Source: Auriscalpium vulgare (taxonomy: Eukaryota; Basidiomycota; Agaricomycetes; Russulales; Auriscalpiaceae). From it: a DNA stretch of 64,000 nt. Below, one piece after another: positions 54,753 to 63,955 of the stretch. The translations under genes and the position numbers were made by a program. Below the pieces are notes generated by a model. That model ran no database searches. It saw only the letters and a list, made by a program, of their open reading frames with translations, and was not told where the DNA came from. The number at the start of each line of letters is the position of its first letter. Within the stretch, counting starts at the first letter, position 1. The stretch lies in NCBI GenBank assembly GCA_019915015.1, contig JAHBBC010000020.1, positions 434,001-498,000 on the forward strand, read 5' to 3'.

Positions 54753-56472
54753 CATCCTCCATACTGAAATCCTGACCGTCCACGGTCAGTGCGACGACCA
54801 GTACGAGGTGCGGGAGGTAGAGCGGTCGGAGCAATTTGGTGATGTCGCAAATGCTCCGAGAAATGTGTCCGGGGTGTCGCCAGAGTCGCGAGACGTGTCC
54901 GATGATGAGGGCGACGTTGCGATCGAGTACTGCGACTATGACATCGGAAGGATGTTCTGCGAGCGCTGGCTGGTCGGGCGACTTGCGAAGTTGACTGCGT
55001 GGCCGGTCGATGATGTGCGCTGAGTCTGGGTGCGAGATCTCAATCGTTCCGATTGCGGGCTCCTCCATACTGTGATCGAAGCGACCAGGCGCTGCAGTCG
55101 GTGCCAAGGCTGCGACACATGACAATCTTCGATCGGAACAAGTGTCGACTGCTGCGGAGTTATTCTTGGGTCCGACGAGGTCGCTGCGAAGTGCTGATCG
55201 CGCGCGGAACAGTCCGAAGGTCTCCAAATTGAATGTCGGAAGTGAATGGCGATGCGCTTGATTGTTGAGCGATCGGAGGGGCCTGAAGCGATCGAACAAC
55301 CGCGTCGTTGCGATCTCCAAAACATTCGAATCGCCGGAAGTGACTGGCAAGTCGTAGTCCATGGTCGGAAGTGCTGCAAACAAGTTGCGAGTGTTCTGAA
55401 GGCTTTCTCGAGCGAGTTGCTGCTCTCGAACGTGCTCCGATACTATTGCGACAGTGTTGCGAGGGATGGTCGGAATGCGAATGCGATGAGGAACAATGGG
55501 TTCGGGCGATGTGAGGGCCAACATGCCACCAGGGTCATGCATGTGCTGCGGAGATCGACCAATGTTCTGGACGTGGTCGTCGAGGAATCGGAAAATGTTT
55601 TGCCAAGTGTGGTTGTCACTGAGAACGCTGTCGAGAACGATAGATGTCGAGAGATTGGGCTGCGAAAGTTCGGGAGAGTTTCGACGGTCGGAAATGGCAT
55701 GAAGTGCAGGCGTGTCACAGAATGTGGGTCGGAACTCCATATCGAGGCTTGCGCTGCGTCCTATGTCGTCTAGGAAGCTTGCGATAATGCTTGGAGCGGC
55801 TGGGATGATGTCCGACGCGACGCTGAGGCTGTCTTGCGCATAGTTGCGGTCCTCCGATTCGAAAATCGTAGTGGCTGGTGCAGTGGAGTCGTCGATAGGG
55901 ACTGGTTCGACGACGGCGCAATCGAAATCCTGAATGTGAATGGCTGGCACAAGCGAGAGCGGTTCCGGAGGCATAGTCGCAATGGAATACTGTGCAAGGA
56001 CCGGCTCCGACAATTCCGCAGAGGTGATCGGAGGAACACCGCCATAGTCGGAGGTGCATGTGCTTCGCGTCGGAGCGCTTGCGAGGATAAACAACGCCAT
56101 TGCTGGAGTGCTGGAGGCATAGAACGTGTTCCGATCCGAGTCGCAGTCTGGAGTCGCAGCAATTGTTGCACTGGACATAGCTGGTTCGCGTTCTGTAGCG
56201 ATGTCGGCGACTTCAGGCTGCTCGAGCACCGCTGCGAGATTGTCATACTCCTGTGCGAGCGCCTGCTGTTCGAGAAGAAACGCTATCTCCGCTTCAATAG
56301 CAGCGATGCGATCGGAGGTCGGGAGCGATGTCGGAAGTACTGTTTCCGGAGTGGGGTCGACCATGAGCTGACTCGCGACTTGGCCATGAGTCGGAGGTGT
56401 AGCAACGACGGCTGCTGAGTGAGGAGTGACTGCTGCGATTGGTGCTGCGACTGGTGGGGTGCCTCCTTGCAT
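54753..56472 (-). CDS. Inner element second ORF (unknown)
   Basis: A frame of 808 codons starts at ATG 56472 (MQGGTPPVAAPIAAVTPHSA) and runs on into the 3' LTR, stopping at 54046. About 573 codons are internal. An N-terminal coiled-coil-like stretch (IAAIEAEIAFLLEQQALAQE) is the only feature. No zinc knuckle or catalytic motif is seen. The length makes chance unlikely, but the low-complexity composition also opens other frames. It may be the C-terminal part of an old gag split from the N-terminal part by the AT-rich segment at 56571-57096. Confidence 0.45.
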
Positions 56473-56570
56473 AAATGTTCGGACGAACGATGCGACTGGG
56501 TCTGTGATCGGGACAGCAAGAGAAGCTGGTGGTGACTTGCTGGGAGTGGGCCGACGTGTAGCGCGGCAGT

Positions 56571-57096
56571 ACGATTCCGCTCAAAGTGGTTTCTGGTTAC
56601 ATAATCAAATATATACATTAAATAATAGCAATATTGAGACATAATTGGACACTAAAACACAACTGGGTGGCCCTAGGGGTACCAAACAACGGTGGGCATT
56701 AATGTGCACCATTGGGCGACACCGGAGGGCATGAAATTGTGCAGTTGCAGCCTGAGGTGGTCATTGTGGGATCAAGGGTGATGACATCATTCCGGGTTCT
56801 AAATGTAATTCAAAACCCCGGAGTGATGTCATCGTATTTCTGCCTGTGTTGTCTGGTGCTGCTTAGTTCTTCCAACATCACTGTTCTGCAACTTCTGTAT
56901 GTGTTGCATGGTCTAATAAATGGTGTATGTAGGCAATCATTTGTGTATGTTTTGTGGAGCGAAAGTGAGGAGGGGTAAAGCGTGAGTAGACATAGCGTGG
57001 GAGTAAATTCCCAAAAAAGGCGACACAGACTGTCGTTGCATGGGTCAAAAAAATGCTGTATGTAGATGACATAAGCAACGATTCATAGGAATCGTA
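56571..57096. mobile_element. Possible small AT-rich insertion inside the inner element
   Basis: The segment is more AT-rich than its surroundings and lies between the gag stop and the second ORF. Its ends are tacgattcc and ggaatcgta (inverted, with TA at both outer ends), as expected of a TA-target MITE, but the inverted match is only about 9 bp. It carries a strong hairpin at 56780-56833. Tentative. Confidence 0.3.
56780..56833. repeat. Inverted repeat/hairpin
   Basis: gatgacatcattccgggtt pairs with aaaccccggagtgatgtcatc around a short loop (about 17 of 20 pairs). Confidence 0.7.
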
Positions 57097-57730
57097 ATGG
57101 TGGTATGGGTGTCCGATCGGTCGGGACTGCTAGGGCGACGTTCCGATCCATCGATCGAGTGCGAGGCTGGAGAACGAACTGAGCGGCGCTGTTGACGTCG
57201 GAAACGTCGTATGAATCTCCTGGAATGATGTCCGGCTTCATGACCTGCAGGCGAACACTGATGCGATCCCAGAGTGTGTTAGGAATGCCACGAGGAAAAT
57301 CGGACTTCTGCTGGAGCGCCGAGTAACGGTTCTGCCTGATGAGGAACCCCGAGATGGCTAGGAATTCTCGGTGGTACGCCGCAAACTCATCGAGCGTGAT
57401 CGCAGGGATTGTTCGAGTGGTCGCAATGAGTGTCTCGAGGTCGGAAGACGAATATGTCCGATCTTGATCAGCTCCGGGGTAGAGCGATGTGACGGCCGTC
57501 TTGAAATCGCTGAAGGTGCTTGCGTCATTGAACTCGGGAATGCTGTCAAAGAGGTCCGCGACTTCGATCGGAACATAGTACTGGGCCTGGTCCTTCTTCG
57601 CACGGTCGGAGGTAAGACCAGCGAGCGCTGCGACTGTTTCAAAGTCGGAGAAAAACCTTCGAACAGAGCGAGGGTCGGAAGCGAAAATGGGCGCCGTTTT
57701 CGCACCGCGAGGTGGCATATGAGTGGCCAT
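57083..57730 (-). CDS. Inner element Gag-like protein
   Basis: 215 aa from ATG 57730 (MATHMPPRGAKTAPIFASDP); the frame is open further upstream into the LTR. The pattern RSVRRFFSDFETVAALAGLT, then KKDQAQYYVPIEVADLFDSI and TFSDFKTAVTSLYPG is that of basidiomycete retrotransposon Gag proteins (capsid-like helical domain). There is no zinc knuckle before the stop at 57083, so the C-terminus may be lost to the AT-rich insertion. Confidence 0.75.
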   Translation of the reverse strand: MATHMPPRGAKTAPIFASDPRSVRRFFSDFETVAALAGLTSDRAKKDQAQYYVPIEVADLFDSIPEFNDASTFSDFKTAVTSLYPGADQDRTYSSSDLETLIATTRTIPAITLDEFAAYHREFLAISGFLIRQNRYSALQQKSDFPRGIPNTLWDRISVRLQVMKPDIIPGDSYDVSDVNSAAQFVLQPRTRSMDRNVALAVPTDRTPIPPLRFL

Positions 57731-57952
57731 GGCTGTGCGACGTGTCGGAGAGCAGGTGCGGGATGTCGTGATGCGATTGGATGAATGGGTGCGAGCTGCG
57801 ACGATGGCTGGGGAGATGAGCGAGTGGCTGTGATCGGAATCGGAATACGATGGGTCGCAAAGGCGTAGATGGGAGTCGGAACTCGACGAGAATGTTCCGA
57901 CGTGTGCTAGAGGGGTAGAAACACTGCCGAAATCTCCGGAGAAAGCCTGACT

Positions 57953-57973
57953 GGTCCCTCGCGGTGGGCTCCA
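57953..57973 (-). promoter_or_regulatory. Inner element candidate primer-binding site
   Basis: On the coding strand TGGAGCCCACCGCGAGGGAC begins four bases after the 5' LTR. The TGG start is typical of tRNA-primed sites; the tRNA is not identified. Confidence 0.45.
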
Positions 57974-57977
57974 AAAG

Positions 57978-59663
57978 TGATGGGCACCCACAGGTAGTAG
58001 GGTGGTAATGTGTCAGATACCAGATCCCTAGAGCGCTGATGAGGGTACCGTGATGTGTGCGAGTGAGTGTCAGGGTCCCGAAGACAATCGGAGTGCGTCT
58101 CCGACGAGTGTGGGGAGGTGTGCGATCGGATGCGCTGGTCGGAATGCGTGATCGGTCGGAGAGTCGTCGATGAGGGGTCGGAGGCGCAGATGCGATGGTC
58201 GGAATGTGTGGACAAGTGGTGCGAGTGGTGCGATCGAGGCTGCGACCGCTGCGAGACGACAGAGTCAAGACTGCGATCTCCGAGGTCGCAAGACGGTCGG
58301 AGCGACGATGAGTCGTGCAGGCAACGACGCAGAGGCGTGTGGACGGTCGGAGGAGCGGGGGCGGTGGTCGGAAGATAGGAATGAGAGGTGCAAGCACGCC
58401 AATCGATGTTGCGATCACTGCGGGACGAGCGGAACGCGACTGTGATCTCCGATGTCGCAAGACGGTCGGAGCGACGAAGTGCGAGGGCAACGGCTAATGG
58501 GACGACGATGGAACAAGATGAGAGCGAGGAGAACGATAAGCTGAGTGCGGGACGACGACGACAAAGACAAAGGCAAAGGCAAAGGCGACAGAGCTAGCCT
58601 CGAGCTAACTATACGATAGAGACGAGGCGTTATGGGCGTCGAATGAGATCTGAACCGTGCGGGGGGAACCGAATCTGTATTGCTGCATGTGTCCGACCGC
58701 TATTTATACGTTTCGAACGCTATAGTACGAGTCCGATCGAAAATACAGTCAGAACAAAGGAAGACGATCGGAACAAAGGCAAGCAATGGTGCGCAAGTCG
58801 CACATGGTACGGACAATGGATGGGAGTCACGAGAATGTATCTGAAGGTCTGCGAGGCTGTAGAGAACAATGTAGAGCAAGTGATCAGCGCTGTCAGAAGG
58901 GCAGTGCAAGCACATGGAAAACGATCTGCGCTGTCAAGAAGTGTGGGAGAGACATCCTACAATGTCGAACAAGACAATACAACCAGAACAGGAGACAATG
59001 GAGGTGTGGCGAATGGTAGAATGCACTCCGACGTGCGAGGGGGTCGCAGGTGAGTGTTACGATCTTGCAACTCGTCGAACAGTTGGAAGAATGCTCCGGT
59101 GTTGAGCGTGCGATGGTCGGAACGGTGGAGGGATAATCGGAGCGCTGGTCCGACCGCAGAACAATCGGGATCGAAGGAATGTGGCGCAAACTCGAGAGCT
59201 GGGCTAGACAATGGTCGGAGGACAATGGCGCAACTGTGGGGGTACTCGGAAGTCGCAGAGACGTCGGAGAGACGTGGCACACGTGCTGAAACGATGATCT
59301 CGATGATCGAAATGTCTGATGGAATTCCGACGCATTGTGACAACTGTGGGAGACGCTGTGCTCGAGGTCGCATGGCGGCAATCGGAACGATGAGCGAGTG
59401 GTCGGATGACTGCGTGTGATGCGTGCAACGGAGTTGCTGGTCCGAGCGTGGTGTCCAAGGTATGATTCTGATCGCGCGACAGCTCTGCGAGACTCCAACG
59501 GTCGGAACTCTGGCTCCGATCTTGCGAGCGGTCGGAAGAACTAATCGAGTGGTCGGAGCACTGCTGCGCGACGCTGCGATCTCCGGAATTGTGTATCTGT
59601 CGCCTTGACGAAAGTGCGAAAATTCCGTAACGATCGCCTCGCAGCGCGGGGCGAGGCGTATCA
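57978..59663 (-). repeat. Inner element 5' LTR (1686 bp)
   Basis: Pair of 53067-54752. Ends TGAT/ATCA. Confidence 0.93.
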
Positions 59664-59667
59664 CCGG
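59664..59667. repeat. Target-site duplication CCGG of the inner element (right)
   Basis: Matches 53063-53066. Confidence 0.75.
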
Positions 59668-61474
59668 GTGCGCCTCCGCTCGGTTGTCCCGCTGAGGGAT
59701 TATAACCCGGAAGGTTTCTCGAAGGTTCTTCGGGAAGAGGATCAGGTTTCGAAGGAGGGTTATTTACACCTATATCCCGCCGAGAGGTAAAGGGGAAACT
59801 ACTGCCCCACGGTGGAGTGTGATTCCGTCCGTCAGAATGTATGGGCGAGTTACGGGGCCATTCTCCTTTGATTAGAGGAAGAGAAGTCGAAGGGCCAGGA
59901 TGGGAGTGCTCTCCGTTGTCTTTAGCGAGTCGTTTATCCCAGGGCACTCGCTCATCGAAATTGACCGTACGTTCGGCTCGCGTGACATGGTCAGCGGGGT
60001 CAACTCTTGTTGTCCCTCGTAGGTGCGGCGGAGTCTGACGATCCAGATTTGCTATGTGTTGAGTTTCTACTCCCATGGCCGCTAAGGAGAACGCGGGTTG
60101 CGCGGAATGTTTAGAGTATAAGTTCCTTCTATATGGCATGGCCGAAATGTTCCCGTTGTCCGCGTATCCCTCAGGAGCGAGGTATGTAGCCACTTCTCTA
60201 GAGGAAGTCCCTGTCTCCAGAGTCGTGTGCGCGTGTGTTTCTTCTGCGACGTTCCGGACTCCAGTAGGGAGAGGATCCGATCCTGGGATGTCTCCAGGAA
60301 GTCCTAGCCCTTGCGTAACATCGCTTTGAGCAATGATTGGCTGAGCGACCGTGCGCAGCGGGGTGTACGGTAAGACTTGCGACACATACGAAGACGATGG
60401 TTTGTTGACTTGCTCAAAGAATTCTCCGGCTTTGCGAAACGGAGGGTGTTCTGCTCCTTGAAGATATAAGGGTGCAGGTAGAGAAGAGCGAGGTCTTCCG
60501 GCAGCTCCTACAGCGAAACTTTCGTATCTAGTAGGTTCTTCCTCCATCGTATCCTCCGTCATTCTTCCTTTTCCTTTACCCTTATTTCCCTGATCTGAGG
60601 CTTCCTCAGACACGCCTCGTACACGAGGTGGGGTCGTAAGAGTAACTTGACGAGGAGAAGGAGCCAGAGTTCTAGGAGGTGGCTCGGATTCCGCGGCTAT
60701 GACTTCGTCGAGAAAATTGTCCGGAAGAGGCCATAATTCATGAGGTAAGGCCTGCGCATTCGTCTGTAGCAGTTCCAGGATGAACTGGTCTATGCGTCCA
60801 CGCAGAGCCGGCCGTTGCAAGTATTCCTTAAGAGCGTTGAGAGTATTGCTCCCGTCGATCCGTTTCGTTTCTGACCGAGAGGTGGTCGCCGGGGAAGCGA
60901 TCCTGACTGAACCCACGATTTCCTCACGCGCCTTTTCTATGTGTCGAACCGCCAGAGAAAGTCGTTGAGCGAGAATTTCCCAAGCTAAGTCGAGTTCGTT
61001 CAATGTACGGGTCCCCCGTAGGGCGACTATGAGATGATTGTCGTAATCAATAACGTAGCTAGGTCTGGGGGGATCCAGTAACGCATAGAGTTGGGCGAGT
61101 AAATCCTGTAGATCCGATATTACACCAATAGCCGGCCACAGTGCGTTAGACTTCAGAGAATATTGCTCGGACCCTACGGGCAACAAGGGTCCGTCTCTCA
61201 AGATGTATTTATTTGACAGTGGGGCTCCAATCAAGGCTTCGACGCGTGATTCTAGCGACGGTTCGTAGTCATCGGGAGGCGTCCTGAATCTAGCGTAGAT
61301 ACCTTCTGCGATCTCAGCTCGAGAAGCACTGTCCAAGTCGGCATCTTCAGCGTGCGGCGCAGGCGGGGGTCGAGACTGAGGTTTCACCTCTCCTGTTCGT
61401 CTAGGAGTGAAAGAGTAATCCAAAGTCGCAGCTCTGGACGGAGTCTGCATGTAACTTTGGTCTGGCAGCGGCAT
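59664..61474 (-). CDS. Middle element gag, 5' part (interrupted)
   Basis: About 603 aa from ATG 61474 (MPLPDQSYMQTPSRAA). It is helical and charged: IYARFRTPPDDYEPSLESRV, LNELDLAWEILAQRLSLAVR, then a basic linker GNKGKGKGRMTED and a long disordered Pro/Ser-rich part. The frame reaches the inner element's TSD CCGG at 59664-59667 and continues in phase at 53062. The frame is open up to 61498 but without an earlier ATG. Confidence 0.88.
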
Positions 61475-61523
61475 GCTGCCCTTGAAAATTGATTCCACTG
61501 AACCGGTCTTCGTGTCCTACGGG

Positions 61524-61540
61524 TTCCGGATATGTCCACC
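61524..61540 (-). promoter_or_regulatory. Middle element primer-binding site, tRNA-Ala
   Basis: The coding strand reads GGTGGACATATCCGGAA two bases after the 5' LTR. This is complementary to the last 17 of the relevant bases of mature tRNA-Ala(AGC), including CC of the added CCA; only the final A is unpaired. The tRNA gene at 6924-6998 has exactly this 3' end. Confidence 0.8.
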
Positions 61541-61542
61541 TT

Positions 61543-62144
61543 TGAGACGCCTCTGTTGAGAGAGTCTCGAGATTCGGAGGTAGGACGAGGGAGAGACGGG
61601 TTCGAGGAGGAACCAAAGGTGTGCAGTCCTGTCGGTACGAGGCTTCCTCGTGTTGACAGACTTCCTTCGAGCACGGAAGGATGGAGGGCGAGAAGATCTC
61701 GCGTCACGCTCGTAGGCGTGGAGCCCAAGCGGGAGCCCAGTCGGTAGGAGGCTTCCTCCTGGTGACGGGCTCGAGAGAGAGAAGGGCGAAGCGCCGACGG
61801 CCCAAGTACGTTGCGCGAGTGTGGTTCTGTGGGCGCGCTCTAGCGCTCACGAAGCCGCGGGCGCGCGTGACTTGTCGCGTCGTCGCGTCGTCGATCTTGA
61901 GAGTCGTCTAGCGACTTCTTGTTCTTCAGAGGAGAGACGAAGGGAAAAGAGAAAGACGAGACGACGAAAAAGAGAAAAGAAAAGACACGTTGTATTATAT
62001 GAATGATCGATGTCAGTGCTAATCGAGTTTAAATACATACAAGCTAATTCAAAGTCCGATCTATCTAATCTACTGACTACCGATCTACTGTCCTCTTGCG
62101 CTGATACTACCGTTCTCGCCTACGCGTCCTTGACATCCGTCACA
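61543..62144 (-). repeat. Middle element 5' LTR (602 bp)
   Basis: Pair of 43065-43666. Confidence 0.93.
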
Positions 62145-62149
62145 GAAAG
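62145..62149. repeat. Target-site duplication GAAAG of the middle element (right)
   Basis: Matches 43060-43064. Confidence 0.9.
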
Positions 62150-62445
62150 AGAGTGACGCGCCGCAAAGCGTTCCGAAATACACGACGTCGTCGCGCCGCT
62201 GTCCACAAGCGCGTACGTGTGAAGAGGAGAACGGTTAGGGAAAGAAAGCGTGACCGAAATAAAGAAGTGGTCTGGAGAATTAAGCGTGGGTGCGGACGAG
62301 GAGAAAAGGAATGTGGGCGCATTACGATGCGCAAGCATATACGCGCCGTCCGTAGCGCGCACATGTGTGGGCTCCGACGCGGCAATCGAGGCCGCAGGAC
62401 GTGTCCCGTCGTCTGCCGGATGCCCAGGGACAAAGGAGCAGCCGG

Positions 62446-63549
62446 CTAGGCTTTTCCCGACGACGAGGATGCAGGAGCGCGCGCTGCGTAATTCTTCTTC
62501 GCGCGCTCGGACATGTTAGGACAATTGGAAATGAGGTGCTTACCCAGGCCGCAGTAAAGGCAGAGGCCTTCGCGGCGGCGGCGGTCCTTCTCTTCTTGAG
62601 TGAGAGGCGCACGAGGCGTCTTGGTAGCGTCAATCTCCATGGGGACCGGAGCGTTCGACGAAGACGCGGGTGAAGCGTTCGAAGACGAGGCAGACTGCGA
62701 CGGGCGTGCGGTTGCTATGGGTGTCTGCTTGCCCTTGCCTTTGCCCGAGTCTTGCTTCTTCTCCAGGGCGCGGCGATGGACGCGGTTGTCGGCCATGATC
62801 GAGAGTGCGACGTACTCATTGAATACGGTCGGCTCGTGGAGACCGACGAGAAGGTCCTTGACCTCGTCCTTGAGACCTCTGTAGAACATTTGAATCTTCG
62901 TAGCTTCTGAAAGGTCAAGATGGATCAGTAGTTCACGGAAACGAGACGCATACGCAGCAGCGGCGCCCGTCTGACGCAGCGCTTCAATCTTGCGCAGCGC
63001 CGTGCCGACGACGTCGCTGTCACCAAAGTGACTGCGGAAGTTGTCTATGAGGCCGTCGAAATCGCGCAGAAGGTCGGGCGAGACCTCCTCGACGGAGTTG
63101 TACCAGCTCTTGGCCGAGCCGTCCGCGAGGTAGGTCTGCATGTACAGAGCCCTGTCGAAGTCAGTGGGCAACGACGCGCGAGAGAGTTGAACGGCCGCTC
63201 CAATTTCCTTGATGAAAGGCTCGACATCTACGGCTTTGCCCGAAAAGACGCGGGGTTCCTTGAAACGAGCGACACCGTGGGGAGCGCCGCTAGTGTCGCG
63301 GGCGTCGCGACCGGAGTTGGCGGGCGCCGGGTCGCTAATTCGAGTGGTGAGCGCTTCGAGGACTTGTCTCATACGCTCCTGGTTCGCTTCGGCATTCTGG
63401 ACTTGACGGCCGAGTCCTATGAGGAGCTGAGCAAGTGCGTTGACGTCTTGAGCAGATGCAGGGTTCTGGGAAGCATCCTGAGTCGGTTGCTGACCCTGCG
63501 GGACGCTACCAGCATCTGCGGGCCACGGGTTCTCGTCGAGGCCTGACAT
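62446..63549 (-). CDS. Outer element Gag
   Basis: 367 aa. It is the capsid/nucleocapsid protein of a Ty3/Gypsy element. The capsid part (about residues 95-270) has the pattern PRVFSGKAVDVEPFIKEIGA, then KSWYNSVEEVSPDLLRDFDG and YASRFRELLIHLDL, as in retrotrans_gag. A basic linker is followed by a single zinc knuckle CLYCGLGKHLISNC near 62523-62565. The stop TAG (62446) comes one codon after a GGGAAAA heptamer, so a -1 shift can add pro-pol. Confidence 0.93.
   Translation of the reverse strand: MSGLDENPWPADAGSVPQGQQPTQDASQNPASAQDVNALAQLLIGLGRQVQNAEANQERMRQVLEALTTRISDPAPANSGRDARDTSGAPHGVARFKEPRVFSGKAVDVEPFIKEIGAAVQLSRASLPTDFDRALYMQTYLADGSAKSWYNSVEEVSPDLLRDFDGLIDNFRSHFGDSDVVGTALRKIEALRQTGAAAAYASRFRELLIHLDLSEATKIQMFYRGLKDEVKDLLVGLHEPTVFNEYVALSIMADNRVHRRALEKKQDSGKGKGKQTPIATARPSQSASSSNASPASSSNAPVPMEIDATKTPRAPLTQEEKDRRRREGLCLYCGLGKHLISNCPNMSERAKKNYAARAPASSSSGKA
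62452..62458 (-). promoter_or_regulatory. -1 ribosomal frameshift heptamer GGGAAAA
   Basis: In the gag frame it reads G GGA AAA followed by GCC TAG. This fits X XXY YYZ. The -1 frame then stays open into the protease. Confidence 0.75.
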
Positions 63550-63681
63550 GTTAGCAAGTAGACGCTTGGAAATAGAAGGTGAGTTCGAGAAGTTGATGAG
63601 GGAGTTTACCGAGGCTTCGAGAAGCGAGAGATGAGGGTTTATCGAGCGAGTAAGGTCGAGAGGGAGGGATTCGAGTTGATG

Positions 63682-63691
63682 GTCGAGTCAA
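63682..63691 (-). promoter_or_regulatory. Outer element primer-binding site, self-priming type
   Basis: TTGACTCGAC on the coding strand, two bases after the 5' LTR. It is complementary over 10 of 10 bases to GTCGAGTCAA within the same LTR (63765-63756). In Tf1 the 5' end of the transcript folds on the PBS in this way. No TGG-tRNA match is seen. Confidence 0.6.
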
Positions 63692-63693
63692 AC

Positions 63694-63950
63694 TGTAACG
63701 GGGCGAGTGTTTCGAGCGAAGGGGACGCGAGAATGAACAGAGGAAGTCACTGGCGTTGACTCGACGAGGGAAAGGTACAGGAGCCGCGAGCGACGGAGTA
63801 ATACGGGCGCACGGACCAACGGAGGCAAATGTACATAGCTAAGTCGGGATGAGCACGTGTACCGTAATGATGCGAGTCTGTCGTACGAAACCAGAGTCCG
63901 TGAGCTAAGTAGAGTGTCCGTTTGTATCTAGAATGGCCGTGCCCATCACA
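63694..63950 (-). repeat. Outer element 5' LTR (257 bp)
   Basis: Pair of 38817-39073; looks identical. The self-priming segment (63756-63765) suggests transcription starts about 186 bp into the LTR. Confidence 0.93.
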
Positions 63951-63955
63951 TCAAG
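63951..63955. repeat. Target-site duplication TCAAG of the outer element (right)
   Basis: Matches 38812-38816. Confidence 0.9.

Larger units (their letters stand above)
53067..59663 (-). mobile_element. Inner gag-only LTR retrotransposon (non-autonomous)
   Basis: 6597 bp with 1686 bp LTRs (TGAT...ATCA) at constant offset 4911. The internal part is only 3.2 kb and encodes a Gag-like protein plus an unknown frame; no protease, reverse transcriptase, RNase H or integrase motif is found. Intact LTRs and a TSD show it still moves or moved recently, so another element must supply the enzymes. It inserted in the middle element's gag. Confidence 0.88.
43065..62144 (-). mobile_element. Middle Ty3/Gypsy chromodomain retrotransposon with an extra ORF (interrupted)
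   Basis: 602 bp LTRs, TSD gaaag, a PBS for tRNA-Ala, a single long gag-pol frame and a third ORF between pol and the 3' LTR. It is about 12.5 kb without the inner element, large for Ty3/Gypsy. The inner element sits in its gag (between 59667 and 53067). The gag-pol frame is continuous when the insert and one TSD copy are removed (8088 nt from ATG 61474, about 2695 aa). It inserted in the protease gene of the outer element. Confidence 0.93.
62145..62458 (-). pseudogene. Outer element pol, 5' part: protease N-terminal half
   Basis: Read in the -1 frame relative to gag from the GGGAAAA site. It contains a linker, then the aspartic protease active site HTYALVDSGATTSCISERFA. It is cut after the HSL codons by the middle element; the rest of the protease is at 43064 downward. 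The frame is the same on both sides. Confidence 0.85.
38817..63950 (-). mobile_element. Outer Ty3/Gypsy chromodomain retrotransposon (interrupted)
   Basis: Flanked by 5 bp direct repeats tcaag (38812-38816 and 63951-63955). It has 257 bp LTRs, gag, a -1 shifted pro-pol and a C-terminal chromodomain. It is about 6.05 kb once the nested elements are set aside. A second element inserted in its protease region between 62149 and 43065. The frame on both sides matches exactly when one TSD copy is removed. Otherwise no stop or shift is seen. The layout and self-priming type primer site fit the Tf1/sushi branch of chromoviruses. Confidence 0.92.

Noticed and set aside
54143..56418. Many plus-strand frames across the inner element
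   Set aside because: They recur in both LTRs, carry no domains and oppose the gag direction.
61384..61728. Minus-strand frame from the middle 5' LTR into the leader
   Set aside because: Same LTR-coded start as at 43250 but running into the PBS/leader region; gag in another frame is the real product.
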